Shown here: positions 1-12,570 of the stretch, piece by piece
How the letters are laid out: every line of letters starts with the position of its first letter
How positions within the stretch are numbered: position 1 is the stretch's first letter
Source of the DNA: Eumeta japonica
Lineage: Eukaryota; Arthropoda; Insecta; Lepidoptera; Psychidae
Direction of reading: 5' to 3'
DNA: 64,000 nucleotides
Assembly (NCBI GenBank): GCA_005406025.1
Contig: BGZK01000477.1
Span: forward strand, 248,001-312,000
Made by a program: the position numbers and the translations under genes
Notes under the pieces: generated by a model
Seen by the model: the letters and a program-made list of their open reading frames with translations, nothing else
What the model was told of the DNA's origin: nothing
Database searches by the model: none

Positions 1-292
1 CATCGCCTACCGATTCTTATTTTGGAGTAATATATTTAATTGTTACATTTGTGAAACTTGCATAAGAAAGTATAGAAAAATGCGACTAACCATAAAGTAT
101 ACGAAAAAAAATTACAGGTTTTTGTATTATAATAATGTCGCTTTATAAAATATTCTTTGTATCACACGGCATGGGTACATTAAATTTTTAATTAACCGTG
201 ATAACTTAAATAAATATCGATATAAATAAAAAAAAATCCCTATAATTTCTTTAAAGTGTTATACTGGGAAAATAGTATATAAAACTATTTAC

Positions 293-493
293 ATTGACGG
301 TAAAAACATTAAGGGCTCCGATGGGATCGGAGGTACCCGAGCTGAGGAAGCGGTCGCGGAACACGTCTGCGTCCTTGACGAGCACGCGCCGCGCCAGCTC
401 GGGGCTCTGCACCACCAGCGCCGGCTTCCAGAAGCACCACATGCCGAAGTATGGCTCCGGGTGGACCTTTATCTGCCTTCGCATCCATTCTGA
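293..493 (-). CDS. Cytochrome P450 (CYP3 clan), exon 2
   Basis: This is the second exon of the P450 whose exon 1 lies at 2104-2268. It encodes 67 residues, SEWMRRQ...GALNVFTVN, containing the conserved stretches YFGMWCFWKPALVV, PELARRVLVKD and VFRDRF. These correspond to the substrate-recognition and B-helix region upstream of the I helix. Acceptor CCCGCAG ends at 494 and donor GTAAAT starts at 292; both boundaries are phase 0. The downstream exons (I helix, K helix ExxR, haem-binding loop) are not in the window and should lie to the left of position 1. Roughly 122 residues of an expected 500 or so are present. No stop or frameshift is visible inside the two exons. The similarity to lepidopteran CYP324/CYP332/CYP6-type sequences is from memory only. 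Confidence 0.9.
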
Positions 494-1423
494 CTGCGGG
501 AGCGAAATACGAATAGGTTTTTATTTAGAACTGGTTTTTATCCGTGACTGCTCCCATATGATTATAGAATCTTGATTGAAATTTAAACGTCATCACATTA
601 CCAATCCCACTCTTGATGTTACTCCCGATTTCAATTATTCCTATTTCTTTCCCTTTTAATTTGTCTCTCCTGTATCTTTATTTAAAACGAGTAAATGAGC
701 ATGACAGAAAAAATTAAACAAAAATATAGATTATTTTTTTTAGAATTTGTAAACTAAACATTGGCATAGTTCTTATATAACTTATATTTTAAGTGACGAT
801 TTATTCCATCTAACACCATACCAAAGTTTGGTAAAACCATTACTTTCATAATACTTTAAGAAAGACAAAAATTATTACTGTGAGTCACAATGAGAATATT
901 AATATTGTATTATAAACTCTATTACAGTTTTTTTAAGATTTAAAATTTTAAAATACATTAATTTCATGTATGTCTTATAGCTTAGTCAGCATAAGTCATG
1001 TAAACTTCTATAAAGCGTCTTTTTACCGCTTAATTAAAAAAGTCTATATTTTTTTAACATTTTTAATATAATGTATTGCGTTACACATACAAGCTTTCCG
1101 AAAATAATTCTCTAAAAGATGATAAAAACTGTATGTAGGTCTATTATGTAATTTAAAAGCTCTAGGCGCACAAACAGACAGACACAAATGGCATTTTTGT
1201 TATAAACTACTTAAAAAAGACGCACAATACTTACATCTAATTTACTTGTACGATTTTGATTGGCTTCTTGATCAAGAACGCCTGCACAATTATTATACTG
1301 AGAGGTGATTCAGTAATTACAATTGTTTTAAAGATATGTATTTTCCTAATTTCTTTTTTTGTTGTTCTTTCTTGATCACATGCCATCTATTTTTAATAAA
1401 TTTAACGTATTTAGGTTATAAGT

Positions 1424-1476
<53 letters not shown>

Positions 1477-2103
1477 TTAGTTAAATTGGCAATTATACAC
1501 GTTTAATAATTTTCAAGGTTTTGGTTCCCTTAATTTGTTTTCTATGAACACACTTATAGTTTAGATTCCGTAATAAGAAAAACCCACCCTATCTATCAAA
1601 ATAAAGTAATATTCTTAATGGCGTAAAAGCATAAAAGACATTTTTTTTGCTGCTATCGCCCATTTTGTGTCCGAAAAAATTTTTTTTATAAATATGCTGT
1701 AAAATACTTTTTGCCCTTGTATTTAATTATCAGGTAAATATTAAAAAATATAGTTCTGAAAACGAAATACAGAAATTTTAATTAATTTTATATATAACTT
1801 ACAACGGTCGTTAAAGTCGCAGTCGATTTATAATAAATTCGTAGCATACGCGTAAAGGACTCTAATATATAAAAAAAAACAATGATGACAAATTAATTAA
1901 AATAGTTAATAGCAGCAAGATTTTCCTAAAACTATTATTACATTATTAAATAAATATGCTGTAAAGCATTATTTCGCTCAAATAACAGATGAGGGAAGGT
2001 TTCTCTAATACGAGATCCTAGACTGTCTATTATATTATGAAGTATATAATATCAAACGATCCAAGGTTCACAACAACTCCCGAAATTGGTACAACACACT
2101 AAC
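494..2103 (-). other. P450 intron 1
   Basis: This is a phase-0 intron of about 1.6 kb, donor GTTAGT and acceptor CCCGCAG on the minus strand. It is AT-rich and holds a pure TA microsatellite. I see no other coding or RNA feature in it. Confidence 0.75.
1426..1474. repeat. (TA)n microsatellite
   Basis: Uninterrupted TA dinucleotides for about 49 bases, inside the P450 intron. Confidence 0.95.
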
Positions 2104-2268
2104 CGGGTTTTCATATCTAAGAAAAGCGAGACTTCCAAGCACGGGGTTGGGCGGGGTGTGCGGCACGCCGCGCTCGGCCCAGAACCGGCGCACGCGCTGC
2201 CAGCGCGTGTACAGCCAGCTTAGACCTACCAGTACCAGTACTCCTAACAACCACAACACTGAGGACAA
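2104..2268 (-). CDS. Cytochrome P450 (CYP3 clan), exon 1, N-terminal membrane anchor
   Basis: This exon encodes the N-terminus of an insect microsomal P450, a haem monooxygenase held in the endoplasmic reticulum membrane. Seen: a hydrophobic anchor of about 17 residues (LWLLGVLVLVGLSWLY), then basic residues, then the proline-rich hinge GVPHTPPNPVLGSL, which is typical of CYP6-like proteins. The open frame runs on past 2104. I end the exon at 2104 because GTTAGT follows there as a donor, and because joining codon 55 (Pro) in phase 0 to the exon beginning at 493 gives the usual family order ...NP-SEWMR.... The frame has no ATG: its first possible codon is TTG at 2268, and an in-frame stop lies upstream at about 2310-2308. 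A CAG at 2261-2259 could be an acceptor, so the true exon may begin at 2258. GC-rich codon use contrasts with the AT-rich flanks. Subfamily is not determined. Confidence 0.85.
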
Positions 2269-2310
2269 TGGTTTTATTTCACTACAGTTGAAGAAATGGC
2301 TATTCTTTTA

Positions 2311-5300
2311 ATGATAACATTTAGGATAGCAAAATGTATTCCAAATTCTTTTTTTTGTAAATTTAAACTTTTATTCAAATAATATGTAAATTTTATCTAT
2401 AAATAAATGTTACAAGTTATATTATGTAGTATATTATGATTAAATAATTTACCCCCTATCGTCAAATATTATATTAAGTATATTATTTACGTAAACTGAC
2501 TATAGATCGGTTGCACGCTTTGTTTTATCGAAATGCAAATAAACAAATAGTCGACGCGAATCAAAATATAAAATAATACCTTTTGTATGCAACTCCATCC
2601 GCGTGGACCTACAATGAATTTCTTCATTTTCTATAATAAGTAATTCTTTTCAGTCATATTCCAGACCTCGATCTTTTTCTAGATTTTAAAATTCCTATTA
2701 TATTGATTTTGGCCTATTCTTGCTATCACTAAATTACGAACACCACCTCACCTACGATCTCGATTATTCATTATATCTATTATATGCCCAACAGATTTAA
2801 CCCCATAGAATATAATGCTTGTTCTATATTACATTACAGTTTGTGAATATCTTGTCCACTCATATAGGTGTAATAATTACTGTAATTTCTTTGTGTAAGT
2901 ACTGCTGCAACTTATGATCTGGCCCTGATTTTATCATTAAAATGTAAAATATGACCGGGATCGGGAACATGACTAAAGAGACATCAATCCGTTGTTTTTC
3001 TATTCGGATGGAGACGTGGGCGTAAGCTAGTACTATTATAAATAAATTAAATAAACGCTAAAGTCTTAACAACTTTTATTACGAAAGTGTTTGTAATTTA
3101 TACAGCAAATTTTACAATTAATTTGCAAAGTGTGCGTATTAAAAAATGTTAAAAAAAGAAAATTACGAATGAATGCGTAAAAAATAAGAAAAATTGTGAT
3201 AGATATATAACACTAATAAATTTAAAAAAATTACCTAAGACATTATATTAAAAAAGTACCTAAATTAAATATAAAAAAAAGAAAAACGAATTACGTACTA
3301 TAAAATATGCATAAACGTGCGTGCAGTTTTATAAAAGCAATATTCCTAATAATAAGACATTCAAAAGCGACACCTATTCATGTAGGAATTATGAATTGAA
3401 AGAGTGTTGCATGCATTTTAAATGCACCGTAAAGTACACATAAATACGGAAATATATATTGTTAAATTAACTTACTTGTGAACAATTGTTTGTCTTTTCA
3501 ACAATCAAAAACTATCAGTGAATTACGCCACGAATAAAGTACACAATGGCATTCGATTCTCTTCAAAGACTGATAGAGCGCTTCTTCGATTCGTTTATAT
3601 AATAGACACGTTCCGGGTGTATCGTTATTTTTTTAAGTCATATTTCGTATGATAACGCCGTTCGCTCTGATAACGGGCCTAGTATAAGCAGCTAAATATT
3701 GTTTGTAAGCATTCGTTATTTGTTTATGATCGCCCGCAGTCATGTGCGATTATTACGTATTATATAATATTATACTGAGCATGTATTAAAAAATACGAAA
3801 AATTCGGCTGATTTTGAATCACACAAGCAATTTGTGACGAATGCACAAAAGTTTGCAAACCTATTTAGCTAATCAAGTAATTATTTATTAATATTAATCA
3901 CGAATTTTAATTCTACATCGCTGTGTATTGGAACAACTGAAAAATACTATAACAAATTGAAATATGTTATACACAGTCGAAGCTTCAAAAGTAAAGTTTT
4001 ATATCTAAGGAAAAAGGAACACTTAATTCAGTAAAATGGGGAAAGTATTTATGATTCCATTTTCTCTCTCGATAAAAATCAACGGAATTTGTATTCCTGT
4101 TTCGGAGTTTATAAAGAACTAATTTGCAATGTTAATCTTGCAGCTATTGTGTTTATCGGGAAATATCATTTCTTTTGAGAAAGAAATTCTGTCTATTAGT
4201 TCCTTAATTAGAGTCATCTGTTCCCGGGAGAGCTCACCAACAATTTCTAGAATTTTTTTTTTTAACCAGCTTATAGTTTTATTCGTACTTCCGGTTATTT
4301 TTTTACAAATGAAAAATATTTACAAGATTGATAAGTGTCTACTAGGCAAGCTAAAATGTTGTATTTTGTTTCAATTATGTAACAAAACACAAAATATTAT
4401 TGTGTGACCAGGAATTATTCCATGGGGTACACCTAGGAACGAGGAAAATAGAGCAATACGAGCAATAGTTATTCATTTTAAAATAACCTAAGAGCTAGAC
4501 GTACTTATTCAAAATATCATCATTGTCATAGAAATTACAAACGCAAACCATTCATACATGTAAAAAATTAAAATAATATATGTATACATATATATTATAT
4601 ACATATATTGTAATGTGTAGGTTGAGCAAGTACCACACGAGGTATCCGCCCTCCGTGCTGAGTCGTCCGAACGTTGGTTCGAAGGATGGATTTCAAACAC
4701 TGAAATCTTATTGAATTCATGTAAACAGAAGTAGGAAGAGTTGAGCTAGGTTAGGCGAGGGACCTTGACAGTAAAATAATCCATACGAATTCATTGTAAT
4801 TATTGTAATATCGAAGTAAACTCATATCGATTAGTTGAATATATCTGAAAACTAAGCAAAAAAATAAACACAGTTTCTCTCGCTATCGCTGTTTAATTCA
4901 ACATTCCAAGTATCGAAAAGGCATCTACCGTCGATTACAATATATATGAAGTATTCGAAAGCAATTATAAATAATTCGTTTTTTGATCGCTGAAGTCAGT
5001 TATCAACAATTTAAAGTTAAATAGATTGTCCTAAATAGGTCATAGAATGTAGATCTATAATTTTTACTTGTTTGTTCAATTCTCATAACGAATCCTAAAT
5101 AAACTATATAGTGTTTATCACAGTGATGACACAAATATTGAATATGATTAGTTTTTTTTTTATATTACATGGCAATTAGTTACATTCTCTTTCTATGATT
5201 AAAGTTTTAATGAAAAAGTTCAAAATAAAATGCTGTAATTGCAGTACATATTTTTAAAATTTATAAAGAGAAAACAAGCATTATAAGTGGTAAAGTATAA

Positions 5301-5870
5301 GAAACTTTAATCACGATCCTGATTTAGTTGAACATATTAAAAATTAATCAACAAAAAAAAGTATGCACTGTAACGAAGTCTAATTTATTTGTCAATATAA
5401 ATCTGAATAGATACAAGACAAAACTAAAACTATCTGGATTATAATTAATATTGAAAATGCGAAAGTCAAAACTTGAAATTTTTTTGGTCTAGTAACTGCC
5501 CATATATTTACATCTGAACTAAAAATCGCTTAGAAATAAAATTATTTCCATTCCAATATCCCAGTTACATTAACTAGATCCCTTAAAGCTTCCCCTATGG
5601 GGTTCAGGCTTGCGAGATACTGTTTGGGTCCAACTATATTGATTCGTCTCATATTACAAAACAAAACCAAAGATTTAAGTAGTGAAAGACATTACAAAGT
5701 CCAATTGCGGATCGTATGGATCCTTGTCTAGCTAATATTTTTAGTGGTTCTATTGTTTCTTAGTTGGGCCGTAATTTTGCTTGGTATTTTTGTATTGCAA
5801 TGACGACACACATTTCATCCTTGCCGTTGTCATTGCCTGTATCTTCTCCACATTACGCACCCCTACCCTT
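2311..5870. other. AT-rich non-coding stretch upstream of the P450
   Basis: About 3.5 kb of AT-rich sequence with stop codons in all frames. The P450 promoter should lie in its left part if 2258-2268 is near the 5' end of the gene. No TATA box, transposon or RNA gene could be assigned. A pyrimidine/purine mix near 4620-4690 contains GGTTCGAA but no tRNA fold. Confidence 0.5.
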
Positions 5871-5884
5871 CCACACTCCCCTAT

Positions 5885-6000
5885 TAATACATCCGCAATC
5901 CAGAACGGACTCTGCGAAATCCGCGTCCGCGCCGCTACACAATAATTAGAACGGGCGAGAGGCGAAGGTGGCGGTCACTCGAAGGATTCGAAGTACTACA
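5885..6000 (+). other. Candidate non-coding 5' exon (GC-rich, followed by a strong splice donor)
   Basis: A GC-rich patch with repeated CpG (for example TCCGCGTCCGCGCCG near 5920) ends in CTACAG followed by GTGAGTCC. That gives a complete AG|GTGAGT donor match between 6000 and 6001, followed by a pyrimidine-rich run. No long frame crosses it, so it would be untranslated. No partner exon was found. A chance donor match in a window of this size is quite possible. Confidence 0.25.
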
Positions 6001-6700
6001 GGTGAGTCCTTTCCGTTTCCTATCCTTTTCGAGTGCTTCATTATTGTAATAAGAAACATTTCCGATCAGCGCGATTACTGGCACCACTCTGGATTGTTTT
6101 CAGAATTTAATGTAATTAATTTTATATGGTGTTAGGATTGACTCCAACTCATTTTACGCCGTAATAAACACTATCAGCATGTAACAATACATTAAAAATA
6201 TATATACTTGTTCAAATAATCTCGTAGAAGAAATCTAACAAATTACGTTTATTTTCGAATCAATATCAGTAGATCTACGACTTATGCGAGAATTAGTTTG
6301 ATTACATACATCTCTAATGTCTGGAAAGATTCTAATGACGTAATAGGATTTTTGTGGTTTATTTCAAGCAATACATTGCGTTATTCGGTACATTTCAATT
6401 CAGAAATCGAATAACTACGGCGTCACAGATAATAAATTAAAAGGTCTGATCAACTTACGCAACATATTACAGCCAATAAGTGTAAATGGGATTAAATCTT
6501 CTGGATCCACAGTAATATTGGGAATTCTTTAGAGATTTATTTAATTATTTTAATTTATTATATTTAGCATAAAAGTCAGATATATACGTAATTTTTGAGA
6601 ATTTATATCTCTTTACTTTTCGAATTCGATAAAAATACGCTTGAACAAGTAGTCAATAGTATTTTATTGTTAATTGCTTTACAACAAAAAAAAACTGGAA
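6001..6700. other. AT-rich non-coding stretch
   Basis: No frame, repeat or RNA signature seen. Confidence 0.5.
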
Positions 6701-6719
6701 GACGGTTAGCCCTGCCCTA

Positions 6720-8370
6720 AAACTTTGCGCTATGATATTTATCGATGTGTCTTGAAACATCTTGAGTTTTAAATATTGTCTATGAATTTATGAACTAAAA
6801 ATTTAAAAGATGATTGACCCTGAAGTTTTGAAACTTCTTACTACGTTGGAGCTCAAAGTGTACAAAAATAAATTAGCTATAAATGTTTTATGCTCTTAGA
6901 GTACAAAAATCGGCATGGCATCCGAAGTAGTTATTTGAACGTAAAAATATGACCTAGTATCAATCATGAATCCATCAAGAATTTCGTATGTTAATTTAAA
7001 AAAACCCTTCTTTCAAATTTTTCATTAACGATGTTTTTTGAAAGAATCCACGGATTTTGATACAGTTTGCAAATATCAATGTTGTTTTTATAAGCAAAAA
7101 GTCATAATTAGTTATATTTTGACATTTATCGGTAAAGTAGTATCTCGGTAAAATATCGGTAAAAATTTACTTAAAAAAACACTTTTTAAATATTTTTATA
7201 CACGCACAACACACAAACACACACACACACACACACACATGACACACATATATAGACATACAGCCATCACTAAAAAATTAGAAAATGGTCAATATAAACT
7301 CGTAGGATCAATAAAATGTCAATGTCTTATGAAAAATTTGTTTTGGGAAATCTGGCTGAAAACACCATTTTTTTTCAATTTATGCTTTTTTTCAATTTTT
7401 AAAGCAGGAGCTCAAAAATGTTAATTTTTATATATTTCGACTATGATATCTTTTGAACGCGTTATTCTATTTTGATCTGCTTTATGGGATTTGACATTGT
7501 TTCCTAAGCAGAAAAAGATGACCGAGTACCCAACATCAATCCATAAAGTATTTCCCATGAATTTTGAAAAAAACTTTTTTTTAAATTTTCCGTTAACGAT
7601 ATCTCTTGAATAAACTAACCGATTTTGATGCGAAAATCGACGTTGTTTTTTAAAAACAATGGCTAGTTTTATTTCAAATTTTACAGGTAGAGTAGAATAA
7701 AAAATATTGTAAAAAATCTTTGAAATTTTTTTTTCTAGCAATATTTTTAACACGTCAACTCATTTTGATCAATTTTGCGATAATTGACTTTTTTTTTTAA
7801 GGAAAACAGTTACTAAAATTTTAGTATTTATCGGTATAATAGTTTACAAAATATTGTAAAAAAAACACTTTTAGAAAAAAAAATTCTCAACATTGTTTCT
7901 TGAAAAATTCCATAGACTTTTTGTGCAGTTTACGGTAGTTGATGAAATTGCTTACGGAAAACAGCTGACTAAATTTTTATTATATCAATCGATACGGTAG
8001 TCTGAAAGTCATTACAAAATAATTGTTCAAAAAACTTTATTTTTGAGGTATCTCAAAATCTATAAGACGACATCGGTTCAACGTTACAGGAAGTCTAAGT
8101 TGTGAGAACTCCTTTCAAATTTTAGAAACTTCGTTTCTATCGGTCAATCTCTTCAAAAATTATGAGAGGTTTACGCACGAACGCAAACACACACACTAGA
8201 CAGACATACAGATATCACTTGGAAAATGATCAAAAAATTCCTAGGACTCGAAAACATCAGGATCTGATGAAAACTCGATTTTCTAGAATCGAACTATAAA
8301 CTGTAACTTTCCAATTTCATGAAAATTTTTCAATTTTCATAGCGGAAAGTGAAAATACTAAAGTAATTTT
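6720..8370. repeat. Block of degenerate long repeat units
   Basis: The same paragraph of sequence recurs with heavy divergence. One instance lies at about 6955-7145 ('accTAGTAtcAAtCAtgAATCCAtcAAG', then 'cattaacgatgttttttgaaa', then 'ccacGGATTTTGAtac'). A second lies at about 7525-7720, with matching text in the same order. A shorter third lies at about 7840-8010 with the motif 'cggtag' near its end. The block also holds an (AC)n run at 7216-7239 and a closing segment with 'acagacatacagatatcac' near 8200. It looks like an old dispersed or tandemly amplified element. I could not assign it to a class. Confidence 0.55.
7216..7239. repeat. (AC)n microsatellite
   Basis: About twelve uninterrupted AC units inside the degenerate repeat block. 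Confidence 0.9.
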
Positions 8371-9380
8371 AAATAGCGTTGGCCAAACTCTTATGGTTTC
8401 GACATCGATATTAAATTCTACAGTTGCTTTAATTCTTCTGATTATGTCTTAACGAAGATTAAAATTCTACGCAAATACTGAAATCAAATGGTCAGTAAAC
8501 GTACTATTTTTCACAGCGCTATGTCAATAATGATTTGAATGGAAATTTTTCTGTGGGTAGCGTTGCCGAAACAGAAGCAATTTTTATATCACAGGAAAGA
8601 AAAGTTCTAAGCTACTGCGTTTCACTTAGAAGATATATTCAAAGAAGTCGGCTTTGTAACTGTAGCTACACAGTACATGTATGTAAATATAATGAATGTG
8701 CATAAAACTCTTTGATTGTTCATGAAGAATAGTGATGTAACTAATATTAATACAAGAAATAAGAATTAATTGCCCATCCCTCGTTTACGCTTGGGAAAGA
8801 TTAACAATAGTTCATGAATAAGTCTTTCCATATGTACATTAATATCCCTTAGGGAATACTGAGCCTCCTATTGAGCCAATTAAGCTGTACATAAAAAAAT
8901 TATTGGTCTGTGAAAGCAAGCTTATTATTATGCTCGATATTACTTCAAGAAGAAGCTTGCACTTGGCAGGCATTTTTCGGTAAATTACAACAACAAAATA
9001 TGAATACCCTCCTTATTTTAAAACTTTGTAGAAGCAATTTATGTAACTGAATTTTGAAATAAAAAAAAACTGTCTAGTTTCTTAGTGTTTCTTCACAACA
9101 GTAAAAATTTTCTTAAAAGTCGATGCATTTTAACAAACATGGGTATCTTTTCATGGGCTCGTGCACTCATAAAAAGCGCTCACTCGTACGCCAATTCGTG
9201 TTTCAAATCACTGAACACACGACAAATAAAACATTTTTTCAATATCGATCTATGACTATTGCCTTTAGCTAAAAACATATTTTTCCCGCGAGCTATAAAT
9301 TTTCCGAATAAACTAATAGAAATCTGCAGTCACCTATCAAACATGCTTGATGGTTAATAATTTTGATAATGAAACCCAAC
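8371..9380. other. AT-rich non-coding stretch
   Basis: No coding frame or recognisable repeat was found. Confidence 0.5.
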
Positions 9381-9394
9381 AGTCATCCCGTAAG

Positions 9395-9560
9395 ATAAGT
9401 GTCGTCGACAGTCGCGCGCCGCGTGACCGCCCAGTCATTTGGCAAATAAATGTCGGTTGGAATATTCAAATAGCCCGTTTAATTGATTCAATCGCGTCCT
9501 CTTGCGGTCTCCTTTGAGACCGCGGAAAAATTAATGATACCCGAAGATCGATCTTGTTCG
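9395..9560. other. GC/CpG-richer patch with a short hairpin, candidate regulatory element
   Basis: A patch with 'GTCGCGCGCCGCGTGACCGCC' type composition is followed by a homeodomain-like TTAATTGATT. A hairpin GCGGTCTC-CTTT-GAGACCGC (8-bp arms) follows near 9505-9525, and then TTAATGA. No frame is open through it. Function is inferred only from its contrast with the background. Confidence 0.25.
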
Positions 9561-10799
9561 ATTCGAGTTTTTGCTTTCAAAAATCTTCGGTAAAAAAGTT
9601 ACAGACGATGTTTACGCCAGATTATTCACAACAAGCAAATACATATTAATTCATTTTCGGGTTACTGCAGTGCTCAGAGTTTTTTTGACACTTTCAATTT
9701 GTGGAGTAATTAATAGTTAATATTTTCATTTATGTATTAACTTACATTTATTAACACTACTTAATTTTATAATGCATTTTAGTGTTCTTACATTTATCAT
9801 ATATTATAGTTATTAACTTATATTTAGTAACACTAATTACAGGCTGCGGTACAGTACACCTCTTGCATTTTTTCGACATTATTTGTAAATCCTCGGATAC
9901 AAATTAAAACAATTATATTTATTAGTATCTGAGAGTTAACACATATTGATTGCGTAAAAAAAAATCTATAAATAAAAAGTGTTTAATCAGTCTGGTACAT
10001 CAAAATATACAGGGAATACTGAGTAAAGAACTGGAAATTGAGTTATTCTTAAATCACAATGAGACTGATATATTATGTATTACAGAGCATTGGCTTAGAG
10101 GTCACCAGTTCATGTTTAATTTCAGTAAGCGCCAGGTGGCAAGTTCATTCAGCAGTACAAAGAACATATAAATATTGTGAGCCTATCTGTTGAGCGAACT
10201 ATTGTAGTGGTTTGCAAAGAAATAGAGAGACTTATTATATTAAGCGTATACAGACTTCTAAGTCATTGTATGATGTATTCGAAGAAATAATGGATGATAT
10301 TTTGTATAAAATTAGTAAAAATATTATATGTATTGCTGTTTGCGGAGATTCTGATCTTATAATTTAGACAATTTATTTTTGGAACCGACTAGGTTCACAA
10401 CTACTTCGTCATCCTGTCTGGAAAATATATTCACAAATATCAATCCAGATTATAAGTCAGTCATAAGTAAATTAACATCTAACCATTGTGGACAGATGGC
10501 TAAGTTTAAAATCAATCATAAATGATATATAAAAGGTAAGGTCAAAATTGTGCCTATGAACACTGATTGCCTTGAGCAGTTTAGACTTAATGTATTAAAA
10601 AAGGTGTCTGATTCATCATATTCTAGAGACCTTAATGTATTATATAGTTCACTGTTGACTACAATCAGCTCTAAATGCAACAATATTTTTAAGTCAAAAA
10701 ACATTCATGTTAATAACGCTTTATACCCCCAACAAATAACATTTAGTGTTGGATGACAGTGGGAATTCATACTAGTAGACTTAAATTGTATGCACTTTA

Positions 10800-10849
10800 T
10801 TACAGATAAACATTGATTTTGTAATCGCAAAATCAATGATTATCTGTAA
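10800..10849. repeat. Near-perfect hairpin inside the LINE remnant
   Basis: 22-bp arms at 10800-10821 and 10828-10849 with one mismatch and a 6-base spacer. It lies between the endonuclease and reverse transcriptase remnants. Confidence 0.9.
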
Positions 10850-12570
10850 TAAGATAAAAAAGAGCACGAACATGTTAAAAACTACTTGGAATATAATAAA
10901 TAGTGGAACTGGAAAACGCACATCTCGACATTTGGAGTTTCAATTAAAAATTAATGACAAAATTTTAAACAGACATAGAAATTTCCTTTCCTTTTGAAAA
11001 GTTCTTTGCTAGTATTTCAGTTTCAACAACACAATCTCTGAAGTCATCGCCCACTCTCTCCGAATCTTTGTTGAAACGTAACGTCGATGTTTGTGGCGTT
11101 CCGTTTGCATTCACCCACGTCCATTGTAATGACGTTCTTTAAACATTCAAATGTATAAAAATGAAAAAAAAAACTGCGGATCTTGACAGCCTTTCTGTAA
11201 AAATAATTTATTCAATAATAGATTGCGTTTTCCATATCTAGTAGTGATTTTTAATGATTGCGTTGATTATGATGTGTTTCCGAATCTAATGAAGCAAAGT
11301 AAAGTAATTCCATTATTTAAATCCGGTAGTATATCAAACCTCACAAACTTTCGACAGATATCATTACTACTGACGCTCAGTAAAATTTTTGAAAAACTTA
11401 TTTTAAATCAGCTATTGCAATATTTTTATGTATAACAATAATTTGATGAACATTAAACAATTTAAATTCACAAAGGGTCGCTCAAGAACGCGAGTTCGCG
11501 GGACGCGGGACGCGAATGGTGTTTTCTGTGATTTATTTGACTGCGCTCATCATGACACATTTATCAGGAAACTACATCATTATTGCGTCGAGGGTCCGAT
11601 CCCTTAAAATTCTAGAGTGTTATCTATTGATATAATTCAAAGGATTGACATTAACGGTGAGTGATCTTCGGGATCTGCAGTCAATGCGGGCGTGCCACAG
11701 GGTTTAATTCTTGGACCATTTCTATTCCTAGTGTACATATCTTGTTAAGAATGGTCATGGGTTTGTATTGCTTGTTGACGATACCTCCTTACTTTTTAGA
11801 TTGATAAGCATCAATCAGCTTTTGACGAAGTACCATCTCTGAAGCCGTTAAGTAGTGTAGTATTAATAATCTTCTTCTCAATGAACAAAACTTATTCAAT
11901 TTTCTCTATCTAATTCTAAATTGATCGACATAAATGTTATAGTTAAGAAAAAGGTACTGGATATTGTGAACGCGACCTTATATCTTGGTCTCACTTTAGA
12001 TGTTAAGTTACGTTGGAATTCTCATATTACGAGATTAGCAAAAAGGCTTGGTTCTGCAGTATATGCAGTCAAAAGAAGTCGGCGACTTACAGATGAAAGC
12101 ACTGTGAGACTAGTTTATATCAGTTTTGTTCATAGTCTCATGATCTATGGAATTTTGTTATGGGGTCGCGCAGGCGATATCAACACAATTTTTGTGCTGC
12201 AGAAGCGAGCTATCCACCAATAACGTTTCTCAGAGAAAAATTTAAAGAAATTATTATTTTAACTTTAAAGTTAATGAATCGTTTAAAGGGCAGTGTGCGC
12301 GCTTTTATTATAAGATCCCAGCTGAAATTCAAAATTTTCCATTTTTGTATTTATACGTTTCGTTAAAAGAAAATTATATGGCATGGGATATTATACCGTG
12401 TCTGAATATTCTAATGAAAAAGCCCTTGGGATTGAAATGCTCGGTTACTTGATATAATTTTTAAAAGTTGACTAAATTAATAATTACTCGTTTCTTTGTA
12501 TTTATGAGCAAAAAGAGCAAACCTTGAGTTTCTTACCCATTCTTTTCTAGATGAATCAGCATTTGGAATG

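Noticed and set aside
4620..4690. Possible tRNA because of GGTTCGAA (B-box-like)
   Set aside because: No matching A box or cloverleaf pairing could be drawn around it.
7421..7753. 110-residue minus-strand frame
   Set aside because: It lies wholly inside the degenerate repeat block and is lysine/phenylalanine-rich, with no domain.
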